Shown here: positions 17,652-26,161 of the stretch, one piece after another | How the letters are laid out: each line of letters starts with the position of its first letter | Position numbering within the stretch: the stretch's first letter is position 1 | DNA from: Hyphomicrobiaceae bacterium | GTDB lineage: Bacteria > Pseudomonadota > Alphaproteobacteria > Rhizobiales > Hyphomicrobiaceae | Assembly (NCBI GenBank): GCA_023384095.1 | Contig: JAHDXT010000020.1 | Location: 1-59,601, forward strand | DNA length: 59,601 nucleotides | Direction: 5' to 3' | Notes under the pieces: generated by a model | What the model was told of the DNA's origin: nothing | Seen by the model: the letters and a program-made list of their open reading frames with translations, nothing else | The model's database searches: none | Program-made: the position numbers and the translations under genes

Positions 17652-19052
17652 TCACTCGCCCGGCCCGATCATCTTCTCCGGGCGGACGATGGCGTCGAAC
17701 TCGGCCTCGCTGACGTAGCCGCCGCCCACGGCCTCCTCGCGCAGGGTGGTACCCTTCTTGTGCGCGGTCTTGGCGATCCTGGCGGCGTTGTCGTAGCCGA
17801 TCTTCGGGGCCAATGCCGTCACCAGCATCAGCGACCGGTCGAGCGCCGCCTTGATGTTGTCCTCGCGGGCCACGATCCCGACCACGCAGTTGTCCGTGAA
17901 GCTCACCGCCGCGTCGGCCATGAGGCGCACGGACTGCAGGAAGCCGTAGGCCATCACCGGGTTGAACACGTTGAGCTCGAAATGGCCCTGGCTGCCGGCG
18001 AAGGTGATCGTCGCGTGGTTGCCGAACACCTGTACGCAGACCATGGTCATCGCCTCCGACTGGGTCGGGTTGACCTTGCCCGGCATGATCGAGGAGCCGG
18101 GCTCGTTCTCCGGCAGCGCCAGCTCGCCCAGCCCCGAGCGCGGACCGGAGCCGAGAAAGCGGATGTCGTTGGCGATCTTGAACAGCGATACCGCCACGGT
18201 GTTGATGGCGCCGTGCGTCATGACCATCGCGTCATGGGCGGCCAGGGCCTCGAACTTGTTGGGCGCGCTCGTGAAGGGGAGCTGGGTGATGGACGCGATC
18301 CGCTCCGCCACCATCCGGTCGAAGCCGGAGGGCGCGTTGAGGCCGGTGCCGACGGCGGTGCCGCCCTGCGCAAGCTGCATCAGCATGGGCATGGTCTGCT
18401 CGATGCGCGTGATCCCGTTCTCGACCTGCTGGGTGTAGCCGGAGAACTCCTGGCCCAGCGTCAGCGGGGTGGCATCCTGGGTGTGCGTGCGGCCGATCTT
18501 GATGATCCGGCGCCACGCCTGCGCCTTGTCGTTGAGCGCGTTGCGCAGCACCTGCAGCGCCGGCAGCAGGCGATGATGGATCTCCTCGGCCGCGGCGATA
18601 TGCATGGCCGTCGGGTAGGTGTCGTTCGACGACTGGCTCATGTTGACGTGGTCGTTGGGGTGCACGGGCTTCTTCGAGCCCATGACCCCGCCGAGCATCT
18701 CGATGGCGCGGTTCGAGATCACCTCGTTGGCGTTCATGTTGGACTGCGTGCCCGAGCCCGTCTGCCAGACCACCAGCGGGAAGTGATCGTCGAGCTTGCC
18801 TTCGATCACCTCCTGGGACGCCGCGACGACGGCCTCGCCGATTTTCGGGTCGAGCCGGCCCAGGGCCATGTTGGTCTCGGCGGCAGCGCGCTTCACGATG
18901 CCGAGCGCACGGATGACCGGCTTCGGCTGCTTCTCGAGGCCGATCCTGAAATTGCCGATGCTGCGCTGCGACTGGGCGCCCCAGTACCGGTCGGCAGGCA
19001 CCTCGATGGGGCCGAAGGTGTCCGTCTCGATGCGCACGTCGGCGGAGGTCAT
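17652..19052 (-). CDS. fumC: Fumarate hydratase class II
   Basis: A 466-residue class II fumarase of the aspartase/fumarase superfamily, converting fumarate and water to L-malate in the TCA cycle. It is an oxygen-stable homotetramer without an iron-sulfur cluster. Three superfamily regions are visible: [37 protein letters not shown] with the catalytic His, and the signature [13 protein letters not shown] with the catalytic Ser loop. The ATG at 19052 ([26 protein letters not shown]) matches the family start. Upstream ATG codons would only add a short unconserved leader. Confidence 0.96.
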   Translation of the reverse strand: MTSADVRIETDTFGPIEVPADRYWGAQSQRSIGNFRIGLEKQPKPVIRALGIVKRAAAETNMALGRLDPKIGEAVVAASQEVIEGKLDDHFPLVVWQTGSGTQSNMNANEVISNRAIEMLGGVMGSKKPVHPNDHVNMSQSSNDTYPTAMHIAAAEEIHHRLLPALQVLRNALNDKAQAWRRIIKIGRTHTQDATPLTLGQEFSGYTQQVENGITRIEQTMPMLMQLAQGGTAVGTGLNAPSGFDRMVAERIASITQLPFTSAPNKFEALAAHDAMVMTHGAINTVAVSLFKIANDIRFLGSGPRSGLGELALPENEPGSSIMPGKVNPTQSEAMTMVCVQVFGNHATITFAGSQGHFELNVFNPVMAYGFLQSVRLMADAAVSFTDNCVVGIVAREDNIKAALDRSLMLVTALAPKIGYDNAARIAKTAHKKGTTLREEAVGGGYVSEAEFDAIVRPEKMIGPGE

Positions 19053-19161
19053 GACGGGTGGGCTCACCGTTGCCGAAAAACCGAAAACCATGGCTCACTA
19101 GCACAGCATGGAGTGCGGCTCCAGGGCCCGGCCGCCGCCGCACCGGCGCTTGAGGGCGCAC

Positions 19162-20049
19162 TCAGCGCGACAGCGTGCGTCCGACGCGAAAGCCGCTGCT
19201 GGTGTTGCGGATGAAGGGCTCGTAGCGGCCGCGATTGGCCGCGCGAAGCACGCTCGGTGCATCTCCCCACGAGCCGCCGCGAAAGACGCGCAGCTCGCAG
19301 CCGTCCTCGGTCCAGGCCGCGCCCGTCCGCCTCGGCGACTCCGGCATCTGGTCGTAACGCCGGTGGTAGCAGTCTTCGAGCCACTCCCAGACATTTCCAT
19401 GCACGTTGTAAAGGCCGAACGCGTTCGGCTCGAAACTGTCGACTTGCATGGTCCGGTGCCGGAACTCCCCGGGGTCGCCACCGGCATAGGTGAGCGAGCC
19501 ATCGTAATTGGCCTGCCCGGTGGAAACGGCCGGACCCCACCAGAAGGCCGAATCCGAGCCGGCCCGGGCCGCGTATTCCCACTCTGCCTCGGACAGCAAC
19601 CGATATGGCCGGCCTGTCTTCGCCGACAGCCAGGCGACGAAGGCTCGGGCATCCTCCCAGGACACGATGATGACGGGCTGCTTGCCTCGCCCCCATCCAA
19701 GGTCTGACGGGCGGTACCCGTTGCAGCCGCCGTCGGCAAGGCAGGCGTCCCATTCAGCAAAAGAGGCCTCGAACTTGCCGACTGCAAACGGCTCCGGGAT
19801 GGTCACCTCATGCTGCGGGCCCTCGTCGCTGTCACGGTCGAGCTCGCTTTCAGGCGAGCCCATGAGGTATGCGCCCGGGGGAAGCACCACCATCTGCGGA
19901 CAGACCGCGCACTCGCGGAACTCGTCCCCCGGCCGCAACTCTCGCTCCTCGACGGGGCTCAGAGCCCGTTGCGCCGGGGTCGGTGCTGCTGCCCGTCCCG
20001 AAGCGAACGCGCTCAGGACGACAAGTGCGACGCGGATGACCCGGAGCAT
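19162..20049 (-). CDS. Formylglycine-generating-enzyme-like (SUMF1 fold) secreted protein
   Basis: A 295-residue protein with an N-terminal signal peptide (about residues 1-21, ending ASGRAAA) and an FGE-sulfatase/SUMF1 C-lectin-like domain. Family landmarks are MVVLPPGAYLMGSPESE, VTIPEPFAVGKFEASFAEW, PVIIVSWEDARAFVAWLS, RLLSEAEWEYAARAG, NVHGNVWEWLEDCY, RVFRGGSWGD and NTSSGFRVGR. True formylglycine-generating enzymes activate sulfatases, but many bacterial relatives lack that activity and no sulfatase gene is nearby. The conserved C-terminal FGE cysteine pair is not obvious. Probably periplasmic, function open. Confidence 0.85.
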   Translation of the reverse strand: MLRVIRVALVVLSAFASGRAAAPTPAQRALSPVEERELRPGDEFRECAVCPQMVVLPPGAYLMGSPESELDRDSDEGPQHEVTIPEPFAVGKFEASFAEWDACLADGGCNGYRPSDLGWGRGKQPVIIVSWEDARAFVAWLSAKTGRPYRLLSEAEWEYAARAGSDSAFWWGPAVSTGQANYDGSLTYAGGDPGEFRHRTMQVDSFEPNAFGLYNVHGNVWEWLEDCYHRRYDQMPESPRRTGAAWTEDGCELRVFRGGSWGDAPSVLRAANRGRYEPFIRNTSSGFRVGRTLSR

Positions 20050-20354
20050 CCCTCACGTTCCCCCTGATGATCCGTGGTCCATTTATCCCGGCACCGGAGA
20101 GCGCAGCAAGCAGGCAAGTGCTTCAAATCTCGCGCGTGAGCCTAAGCCTCTCACGGTATTGCCATTTTTCTGAAGCCTTCTCCTCCTTCTGCGTAGTCGA
20201 GTCGCGCCGGGCGGGTGTTGGGGCATCCGTGGCGCGCCGCATTCGAGCCGGATCGCCGTCCGCGATCGCGTGACGGCTGGCGGGGCAACACGAGTTCGTG
20301 CGTGAACCCGGGCAGCTTACCTGCCCGCCCCCAATCCACGTCCGAGGACACGCC
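20050..20354. other. Intergenic region upstream of the SUMF1-like gene
   Basis: About 305 bp between divergent genes, containing no credible coding frame. It includes the leader of the SUMF1-like gene. No repeat or clear promoter pair was recognised. Confidence 0.4.
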
Positions 20355-20603
20355 GTGGACCCCAAAATCATCGTCATGATCATCATGCTTGCCCTGCCGA
20401 ACGGCGACGGCGGCGTGCACGTGAAGCCGTTCGCCACCGCCGAGACCTGTATCGAGGCCGCCAACGTCGAGGCGACAGACCCGTTCGTGCGCACGGTTGA
20501 ATGCGCCGAGCTCGAGGACGGCATGCTGACGCTACGCTTCGATCGCAGCGAGGCGCCGTTGGGCGAGGAGCCGCCCGCGCTCACGGCCGGAGCAGCCTGG
20601 TGA
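20355..20603 (+). CDS. Small hypothetical protein
   Basis: An 82-residue protein starting at a GTG with GAGGA 7 nt upstream. A hydrophobic N-terminus (PKIIVMIIMLAL) could be a signal or short anchor. It is followed by a compact domain with two cysteines (AETCIEAANVEA and VRTVECAELEDG) that could form a disulfide in the periplasm. No family is recognised. The codon pattern is typical of neighbouring genes, which supports it being real. Confidence 0.5.
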   Translation: MDPKIIVMIIMLALPNGDGGVHVKPFATAETCIEAANVEATDPFVRTVECAELEDGMLTLRFDRSEAPLGEEPPALTAGAAW

Positions 20604-20666
20604 GGCCGGCGCGGCGGCAGGTTCGGCGATGGGCGGCGGCTGCCGCCCGCGATCCGGACGGGAAGT

Positions 20667-20864
20667 CTAGTTCGGCGCCCTCGGCGTGATCGGTGTCGTC
20701 GTCGGCGGCGTCGGCTGCACCTCGATCCCGGTGCCGGGCGTCGCTGTCGTGGTGGGCGCTGTGCGTTCGCCGAACATGAACCACAGCAGACCAAGCACTA
20801 TGACGATCGCCAGGAGAATGCCGAGCAGGCCGATCCCGCCACCTGGTTCTCCGTTCGTCCTCAC
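20667..20864 (-). CDS. Small single-pass membrane protein
   Basis: A 65-residue protein with one membrane helix (GIGLLGILLAIVIVLGLLWFMFG) and a Thr/Pro-rich tail (TPGTGIEVQPTPPTTTPITP), probably outside the inner membrane. The GTG at 20864 has GGAGG 4-5 nt upstream. A second in-frame GTG at 20876 is possible but lacks that spacing. Function unknown. Confidence 0.5.
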   Translation of the reverse strand: MRTNGEPGGGIGLLGILLAIVIVLGLLWFMFGERTAPTTTATPGTGIEVQPTPPTTTPITPRAPN

Positions 20865-20954
20865 GGGCCTCCTCACGGGACGTCTCCGATGCTGGTCGGA
20901 TTTCTCCGGACCAACGCCAGCCGGTCTGTGAGGTTCCGATCCTTGCCGTTCCCG

Positions 20955-21281
20955 CTACTTGACCGACGAGAAGGCCGTCGGCTGCCAGAGCTGGTTCGAT
21001 ACCTTGGCGATGATGGCTCCGTCCTTCTCCGACTCGGCGCGCCTGGCCTGCCACTCGGAATCGGCCATGAACGCGTTCCACTTCATCTCGCGCTCGGCCA
21101 TGGACTGCCACTGCAGCAGGTAATTGAGCTGCTGGCTCGATTCGCCGACCAGCGTGGTCCAGAAGCCCGCTTGCCGGATCCCGTGCCGCTCCCAGATGGG
21201 CAGGGTCGTGCTCTCGAACCGCGTCAGCAGCGCCGGCAGCCGGCCCGGCAGGCAATCGTAAACGCGCAGCTCGTAGATCAT
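20955..21281 (-). CDS. NIPSNAP family protein
   Basis: A 108-residue NIPSNAP (dimeric alpha/beta barrel) protein. The start MIYELRVYDCLPGRLPALLTRFE and the pattern WERHGIRQAGFWTTLVGESSQQLNYLLQWQS are typical. The enzymatic role of bacterial members is generally unknown, and they often sit with catabolic enzymes. It is the last of three closely spaced minus-strand genes (SDR, cupin, NIPSNAP; 23 bp after the cupin gene). Confidence 0.85.
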   Translation of the reverse strand: MIYELRVYDCLPGRLPALLTRFESTTLPIWERHGIRQAGFWTTLVGESSQQLNYLLQWQSMAEREMKWNAFMADSEWQARRAESEKDGAIIAKVSNQLWQPTAFSSVK

Positions 21282-21304
21282 CGCTTTCCCCTCCCCCGTC
21301 AGTC

Positions 21305-21658
21305 TCAGCTCCGATCCCCGCCCTCGGATCCCCAGAAGATGACCCAGGTTCCGAAGTCGCTGGTGAAATTGACGAACCGGTGCATGTAGCCGGCAGGAAC
21401 GAAGATCGCATCACCGGCGACGAACGGCTTGCTCTCGAGGGCGTCCTCGCTCGGGCCCGACACCACGAAGCCGGCGCCCTGCGCGACGATGTAGAGCTCG
21501 TCCTGCTTGTGCGGCGTCTGCGGGTCGAAGCCCTGCGGAGCATAGTAGCGCAAGCTCATCGTCCCATGCTTCAGCAGCAGGGCAGAGTGGTGGCCCGGCT
21601 CCGGAGCGGCAGCCTGGGCATCGGCGAGCCTCTGCACCCAGTTCTCGATGCGCAGCAT
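21305..21658 (-). CDS. Cupin domain protein
   Basis: A 117-residue single cupin. Motif 1 is PHKQDELYIVAQGAGFVV, with the His and Glu metal ligands. Motif 2 is AGDAIFVPAGYMHRFVNF with the second-motif His. It may be a small metal-dependent enzyme or ligand sensor. It lies between the SDR and NIPSNAP genes, so it probably works on the same small molecule. The substrate is unknown. Confidence 0.82.
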   Translation of the reverse strand: MLRIENWVQRLADAQAAAPEPGHHSALLLKHGTMSLRYYAPQGFDPQTPHKQDELYIVAQGAGFVVSGPSEDALESKPFVAGDAIFVPAGYMHRFVNFTSDFGTWVIFWGSEGGDRS

Positions 21659-21728
21659 CGTCGTTCTCCCATTTTCTCTTCAAGGCGTCATATTGAACTG
21701 ACTGTTGCCGGATCTGGTCGAATCCGGC

Positions 21729-22508
21729 TCAGCCCTGCCCGGGCATATCGATCCAGTTGAACAGTGCCAGCCCCCCGTCGACGGGCACCGTCGCCCCGGT
21801 GACGTAGCCGGAGAAGCGGTCCGACAGCAGGGCGACGGCCATGCCGGCCATGTCCTCCGGCGTGCCGAACCGCTGCAGCGGGATCTTGCGGCGGGGCTGG
21901 AACGTGTCGTCCATGTTGGCGGCGCCGCCGCCCGGCACCGCGCCGGGCGCCAGCGCGTTGACGCGAATGCCGGACGGGCCGAGGGCGCGCGCCAGCTCCT
22001 TCACGACCATCGTCATGCCGGCCTTGGCGGCGGAATAGTGGGCGAGGTTGCGAGGCGAATGCGCATGCAGCGACGTGATGTAGAGCATCCGCCCGTGCAA
22101 GCCCGCCTGCCGCATCCGCGTGCCGAGCTCCCGGCCGAGGAAGAAACCGGAGCGAACGTTCGTGGTCAGCATGGCGTCCCACGTCTCCTCCGAGACATCG
22201 GCCGGCGTGTCGGTCTCGAGCCGGCGCGGGCAGGCCGAATGCACGAGCATCTGCGGCAGCCGGCCCTCGACGGCCTCGATGATCTCCCGCCAGCCGCGGG
22301 GTTGCGCCAGGTCCACCGAGATCGTCTCCGCCGAGCCGCCGGCACTGCCGATCTCGCGAGCGACGGCCGCGTTGCGCTCCATGTCGATGTCGGCCAGCAC
22401 GACCGCCGCGCCCTCGCGCGCCAGCGCGAGGGCGATGCCGCGCCCGATGTTGGAAGCAGAGCCGGTGACGAGGGCACGCTCGCCGGCGAAAAGGCCCAGG
22501 GCGGTCAT
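21729..22508 (-). CDS. Short-chain dehydrogenase/reductase
   Basis: A 259-residue classical SDR. The coenzyme motif TGSASNIGRGIA near residue 15 matches TGxxxGxG loosely. The acidic residue after strand 2 (VLADIDMERN) favours NAD over NADP. The catalytic Ser is in YITSLHAHS and the Tyr/Lys pair in YSAAKAG. The C-terminus VTGATVPVDGGLALFNW is typical. The usual NNAG motif is replaced by VHSACPRRL, which is unusual. GGAG lies before the ATG. It leads the SDR-cupin-NIPSNAP set. Confidence 0.88.
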   Translation of the reverse strand: MTALGLFAGERALVTGSASNIGRGIALALAREGAAVVLADIDMERNAAVAREIGSAGGSAETISVDLAQPRGWREIIEAVEGRLPQMLVHSACPRRLETDTPADVSEETWDAMLTTNVRSGFFLGRELGTRMRQAGLHGRMLYITSLHAHSPRNLAHYSAAKAGMTMVVKELARALGPSGIRVNALAPGAVPGGGAANMDDTFQPRRKIPLQRFGTPEDMAGMAVALLSDRFSGYVTGATVPVDGGLALFNWIDMPGQG

Positions 22509-22688
22509 GCAATGCGCTCCTTCAGGTCACGGAGTGGGTGTGTGTCGCATGCCACCACAGAACGGGGCGGTTTTGAAGGGTAAAGCGGGCTCCGCGCGCC
22601 GGCGGCCGCTCCGGGCGCGGGATGTTGCAGGTCCCGTTCGAGCAGCAACCGACCCGCGGCGAGCGTTGCGGGAACTGTTCTCTGTGGA

Positions 22689-23366
22689 TTATTTCTTGCG
22701 GAAGGCGTCCAGCCGCACGATCTCGGCGCCCGGTGCCGCCGGCGCCAGGGCCACCGCAGGCCTGGCCTCCGGCTCCTCGGGCTTCGACTCGGCCGGCAGC
22801 ACAGGTTTGGCCGGCGCAGCGCGCAAGCTGCCGGCCTCGGTCGCTCCCGCCTGCTCCCCCCGGTCGGCGCGCGGCTTGCGGGGGCTGCGCGCCGGCTTGC
22901 GCTCGGCGGCTGCGCGCGGAGGGCTGCGGAAGGAAACCTGATGCGGTCCCCCGGCAGACGTTTCTCCTCGGCTGGCCTGCGGATGCGCGATCGCATCGGG
23001 GCCGAAGTCCGGCGCCTCGAACTGCAGCCCGTAGCGCACGCTCGGGTCGAAGAAGACCTTGAGCGCGGCGAAGGGCACCACCAGCCGCTCGGGGATGCCG
23101 TCGAACGTCAGCTTCACCTCGAACCGGTCCTCGCCGACCGTCAGGTCCCAGAAGCGGTGCTGCAGGACGATGGTCATCTCCTCCGGGTACTTGTCCTTGA
23201 GGCGCTTGGAGAGGCCGACGCCCGGCGCCTGGGTATCGAAGGAGATATAGAAGTGGTGGTCGCCCGGGAGCCCGCTCTTCGCGATTCGGGTCAGAACGCT
23301 GCGGACTACGCCGCGCATCGCGTCCTGCGCCAGGGATTCGTAATCGATCATGCGCCCGCTGCTCAT
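22689..23366 (-). CDS. sspB: SspB-type ClpXP adaptor
   Basis: A 225-residue protein. The N-terminal ~125 residues are an alphaproteobacterial SspB domain (IDYESLAQDAMRGVVRSVL, HHFYISFDTQAPGV, MTIVLQHRFWDLTV, FEVKLTFDGIPERLVVPFAAL). The long middle is Pro/Ala-rich and disordered. The last residues, AEIVRLDAFRKK, resemble the SspB tail that docks on ClpX. SspB binds ssrA-tagged proteins and hands them to ClpXP. The gene lies ~40 bp downstream of the predicted 3' end of the tmRNA coding piece on the same strand. The start may be 23366 or the next ATG at 23351. Confidence 0.9.
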   Translation of the reverse strand: MSSGRMIDYESLAQDAMRGVVRSVLTRIAKSGLPGDHHFYISFDTQAPGVGLSKRLKDKYPEEMTIVLQHRFWDLTVGEDRFEVKLTFDGIPERLVVPFAALKVFFDPSVRYGLQFEAPDFGPDAIAHPQASRGETSAGGPHQVSFRSPPRAAAERKPARSPRKPRADRGEQAGATEAGSLRAAPAKPVLPAESKPEEPEARPAVALAPAAPGAEIVRLDAFRKK

Positions 23367-23404
23367 GAGGGATCAGGGCAAATCCTAGCTGCGCGGACCC
23401 TGAG

Positions 23405-23751
23405 ATGCCGGGCCGCAGGGAAGTGGAGGGCTTCTGTTGCCCGGTGCCCTCCGAGACCGCGCCTGACCCGGCTAAGGATCAGGGCTTTGGTTCAGGCTTT
23501 TCGCGCCGCATTACGCAGCGAGAGCGGCCTCAGCATAGTTGTCGTTGGCAACTATTCTGGATGGCCCGATAACGGCGGAACCATGCCGGGCAAAAACACG
23601 TCCTTTACACCCTCGTCGATCCTGTTTCGCCCCCAGCAGAGACCGCCGCGCCACGGGTGCTGCGGCCTTTGGTGGAGGCGCCGGGTACCGCCCCCGGGTC
23701 CGATAGGCTTATTCCGACGGCCATTTATCGCCATAGCCGGACGAATCCGGC
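23405..23751 (-). ncRNA. ssrA: Transfer-messenger RNA, circularly permuted two-piece form
   Basis: On the minus strand the acceptor piece comes first (about 23751-23670). Its T arm has a CCGGG/CCCGG stem (23697-23681) with a 7-nt loop. The 3' strand CGCCTCC is followed by A and an encoded CCA at 23672-23670. After a 35-nt spacer the coding piece starts at 23634 with GGGGGCGAAACAGGATCGAC. GGGGGCG pairs with CGCCTCC over 7 bp, with G3-U70, the alanine identity pair. The tag frame (23549-23511) encodes ANDNYAEAALAA then TAA. A pseudoknot follows (stem 23452-23446/23431-23425, loop 23444-23439 with 23413-23408). Outer ends are estimates. Confidence 0.92.
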
Positions 23752-23757
23752 ACACCT

Positions 23758-23763
23758 AATATA
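23758..23763 (-). promoter_or_regulatory. Possible -10 element for ssrA
   Basis: TATATT on the minus strand lies about 7 nt before the estimated start of the acceptor piece. A -35 at the expected distance is only a T-run (23781-23787), so this is tentative. Confidence 0.35.
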
Positions 23764-23806
23764 TGCTGTCCGCGGCTCGGAAAAAAGCCTTCTTGAAAGG
23801 GTGTGA

Positions 23807-24583
23807 GTGCGCTTGCTGATCGCTGCCACACGCGAGCTTCTGACGGGCCCGCCGGCCTATCATGCGCGCTCCCCCTGGCGCCCGGTCTTTGCCGTGGCGG
23901 CAGCATTCGCCATGCTCGGAGCCGGGGCCGTGGTGGCGACCGCGCTCGTCGGTACGCTCGACTTCGCACCGGCGATGGAGGCCGCGCGACAGGCAACCCT
24001 GCCGCCTGACGAGCCGAGGACCTGGGCGATGGCCGTCTGGCTGCTCGGCATGCAGGCGACGGTCATCGTCCTGGTCGTTGCGGCCGCCGGCCTTTTCGGA
24101 GGCCGCAGGGCCGAGGTCCTGGCGCTCGACCAGTCGACGCCGGCGCGACTCTTCGTGGCGGCCGTGGTGCTGATGTTCCTCGTGCAGGCGGCCTACAACG
24201 CCATCGTGCTCCCGTTCGCGCGGGACACGGTGCTGGAGGACGTCAAGCCCGTCCTGGAGCCGTTGCGGTCGGACGCCTTCTGGCTGTTCGCGCTGGTCAT
24301 CGTCGTCGGGGCGCCGCTGTCCGAGGAGATCCTGTTCCGCGGCTTCCTGCAGAGCGCGCTGGCACAAACGCGCCTCGGCTACTTCGGCGCAGCCTTGCTG
24401 ACGACGCTCGCCTGGACGGTGCTCCACGCCGGCTATTCGGGCCTCGGTCTTCTGGAGGTGTTCATCGCCGGCCTGTTCTTTTCGTGGCTGCTGTGGCGTA
24501 CGGGCAACCTTTGGGTCCCGCTGGTCTGCCACGCGTTCTACAACGGGGTGGTGCTTCTCGCGCTGCTGGTGGCGCCGATCTGA
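23807..24583 (+). CDS. CPBP-family intramembrane protease
   Basis: A 258-residue multi-pass membrane protein of the CPBP (CAAX protease/Abi) family. Three motifs are visible: EEILFRG with the glutamate pair and arginine (near residue 178), a His in VLHAGYSG, and a final His in HAFYNGVV. About seven hydrophobic helices are present. Bacterial members cleave or process membrane proteins or peptides, but most substrates are unknown. The GTG start has a GAAAGGG upstream. It is divergent from ssrA and precedes thyA by 54 bp. Confidence 0.85.
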   Translation: MRLLIAATRELLTGPPAYHARSPWRPVFAVAAAFAMLGAGAVVATALVGTLDFAPAMEAARQATLPPDEPRTWAMAVWLLGMQATVIVLVVAAAGLFGGRRAEVLALDQSTPARLFVAAVVLMFLVQAAYNAIVLPFARDTVLEDVKPVLEPLRSDAFWLFALVIVVGAPLSEEILFRGFLQSALAQTRLGYFGAALLTTLAWTVLHAGYSGLGLLEVFIAGLFFSWLLWRTGNLWVPLVCHAFYNGVVLLALLVAPI

Positions 24584-24637
24584 GGCTTCTGGCCGGCGGG
24601 CTCGCATGGCGGCACGGAATCGGGCTATCCTCGCGCC

Positions 24638-25432
24638 ATGGATCAATACCTCGACCTGCTGCGCCGGGTGCGCACCGAGGGCGTCAGGAAGACCGACCGG
24701 ACGGGCGTCGGCACGCTCAGCATCTTCGGCCACCAGATGCGCTTCGACCTCGCCCGCGGCTTCCCGCTGGTGACGACCAAGAAGCTGCATGTGAAGTCGA
24801 TCGTCCATGAGCTGATCTGGTTCCTCGAGGGCGAGACGAATGTCGCGTATCTCAGGGCCGACGGCGTCTCCATCTGGGACGAGTGGGCGGACGAGAACGG
24901 CGACCTCGGCCCCGTCTACGGCAAGCAGTGGCGGTCCTGGGCGGCCCCCGACGGCCGCACCATCGACCAGATCGCCGAGGCGGTCGCGACGCTGAAGACC
25001 AATCCCGACAGCCGCCGCATCATCGTGACGGCCTGGAACCCGGCTGACATTCCGGACATGGCGCTGGCGCCTTGTCACTGCCTGTTCCAGCTCTACGTGG
25101 CGGAAGGCCGGCTCTCCTGCCAGCTCTACCAGCGGTCCGCGGACGTGTTCCTGGGCGTGCCCTTCAACATCGCCAGCTATGCGCTGCTGACGATGATGAT
25201 GGCGCAGGTGACCGGGCTCAGGCCGGGTGAGTTCGTTCACACCTTCGGCGACGCGCACCTCTATCTCAACCACCTCGAGCAGGCCGACCTGCAGTTGTCG
25301 CGCACCCCGCGGCCGCTGCCGCGCATGCGGCTCGACCCCGAGGTGACCGACATCTTCCGGTTCAGGTACGAGGACTTCGAGCTGAGCGGCTACGACCCCC
25401 ACCCGCACATCAAGGCGCCGGTGGCGGTATGA
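24638..25432 (+). CDS. thyA: Thymidylate synthase
   Basis: A 264-residue ThyA, methylating dUMP to dTMP with 5,10-methylene-tetrahydrofolate and yielding dihydrofolate. Landmarks are [57 protein letters not shown] with the catalytic cysteine, [25 protein letters not shown] and [15 protein letters not shown]. Length is that of the short (E. coli-like) form. It overlaps folA by 4 bp (ATGA), so dihydrofolate produced here is recycled by the next gene's product. Confidence 0.97.
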   Translation: MDQYLDLLRRVRTEGVRKTDRTGVGTLSIFGHQMRFDLARGFPLVTTKKLHVKSIVHELIWFLEGETNVAYLRADGVSIWDEWADENGDLGPVYGKQWRSWAAPDGRTIDQIAEAVATLKTNPDSRRIIVTAWNPADIPDMALAPCHCLFQLYVAEGRLSCQLYQRSADVFLGVPFNIASYALLTMMMAQVTGLRPGEFVHTFGDAHLYLNHLEQADLQLSRTPRPLPRMRLDPEVTDIFRFRYEDFELSGYDPHPHIKAPVAV

Positions 25433-25974
25433 CGGACCACTCCGCCACCGAGCCGGAGCCCATCCTCGTCCTCGTCGTCGCCGCCGCGGAGAACGGCGTG
25501 ATCGGCCGCGGCGGGCGCCTGCCGTGGCGTATCCCGTCGGACCTGCGCCTCTTCCGGCGGCTCACCATGGGCAAGCCGGTGATCATGGGGCGCCGGACGT
25601 TCGAGTCCATCGGCAAGCCGCTCGACGGCCGCGACAACATCGTGATGACCCGTGATCCGGCATTTCGTGCCGCGGGCGTGATCGTCGAGCCGAGCCTCGC
25701 CGCGGCGATCGCCCAAGCGCGCAGGCTGGCGGACGCAAGAGGCGTCGAGGAGATCATGGTGATCGGCGGCGCCGAGGTCTTCCGCGAGGCGCTGCCGCAG
25801 GCTGAGCGCATCTACCTGACCCGCGTTCACGGTGCGCCCGTCGGGGACACCTTCCTGCCTCCCATTCCGGCGGACGAGTGGCGCGAGGTCTCCCGCGAGC
25901 CGCTGCCCCGCGGCCATGCGGACGAGCACACTTGCACGCTCGTCGTCCTCGAGCGCGCGCGAAAGCTCGCGTGA
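25429..25974 (+). CDS. folA: Dihydrofolate reductase
   Basis: A 181-residue DHFR reducing dihydrofolate to tetrahydrofolate with NADPH. The N-terminus [34 protein letters not shown] carries the family loop and the active-site Asp. Next come [26 protein letters not shown] and [25 protein letters not shown]. About ten extra N-terminal residues precede the first strand. Translation is probably coupled to thyA. Confidence 0.96.
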   Translation: MTDHSATEPEPILVLVVAAAENGVIGRGGRLPWRIPSDLRLFRRLTMGKPVIMGRRTFESIGKPLDGRDNIVMTRDPAFRAAGVIVEPSLAAAIAQARRLADARGVEEIMVIGGAEVFREALPQAERIYLTRVHGAPVGDTFLPPIPADEWREVSREPLPRGHADEHTCTLVVLERARKLA

Positions 25975-26030
25975 TATCGCGCGGCACGCTTGAAGCTCCA
26001 TTGCGCCGCACCACATTGGGCAAAGGCGGT

Positions 26031-26059
26031 TTGCGCGGGCGAGGGGTGTGCCCTATAAG
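26031..26059 (+). promoter_or_regulatory. Putative promoter of the hflK operon
   Basis: TTGCGC (26031-26036) and TATAAG (26054-26059) are spaced by 17 bp, giving a plausible housekeeping-sigma promoter about 95 bp before hflK. The leader that follows is locally AT-rich. Confidence 0.45.
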
Positions 26060-26161
26060 CAATAGCTAAGTATTCAAATGCAATAATCGATGCCGCCCCG
26101 CTGCTTGCGGCGAGCGCATCTCGACACTCCCAGGACATAGCAGGAAACGGAAAGCTGTTCG

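Noticed and set aside
19162-20049. True formylglycine-generating sulfatase activator
   Set aside because: No sulfatase gene is nearby and the diagnostic C-terminal cysteine pair is not evident, so only the fold is claimed.
23807-24583. Abortive-infection (phage defence) protein from the Abi/CPBP name
   Set aside because: CPBP proteins have many roles, and the context is thyA/folA and tmRNA, with no defence genes.
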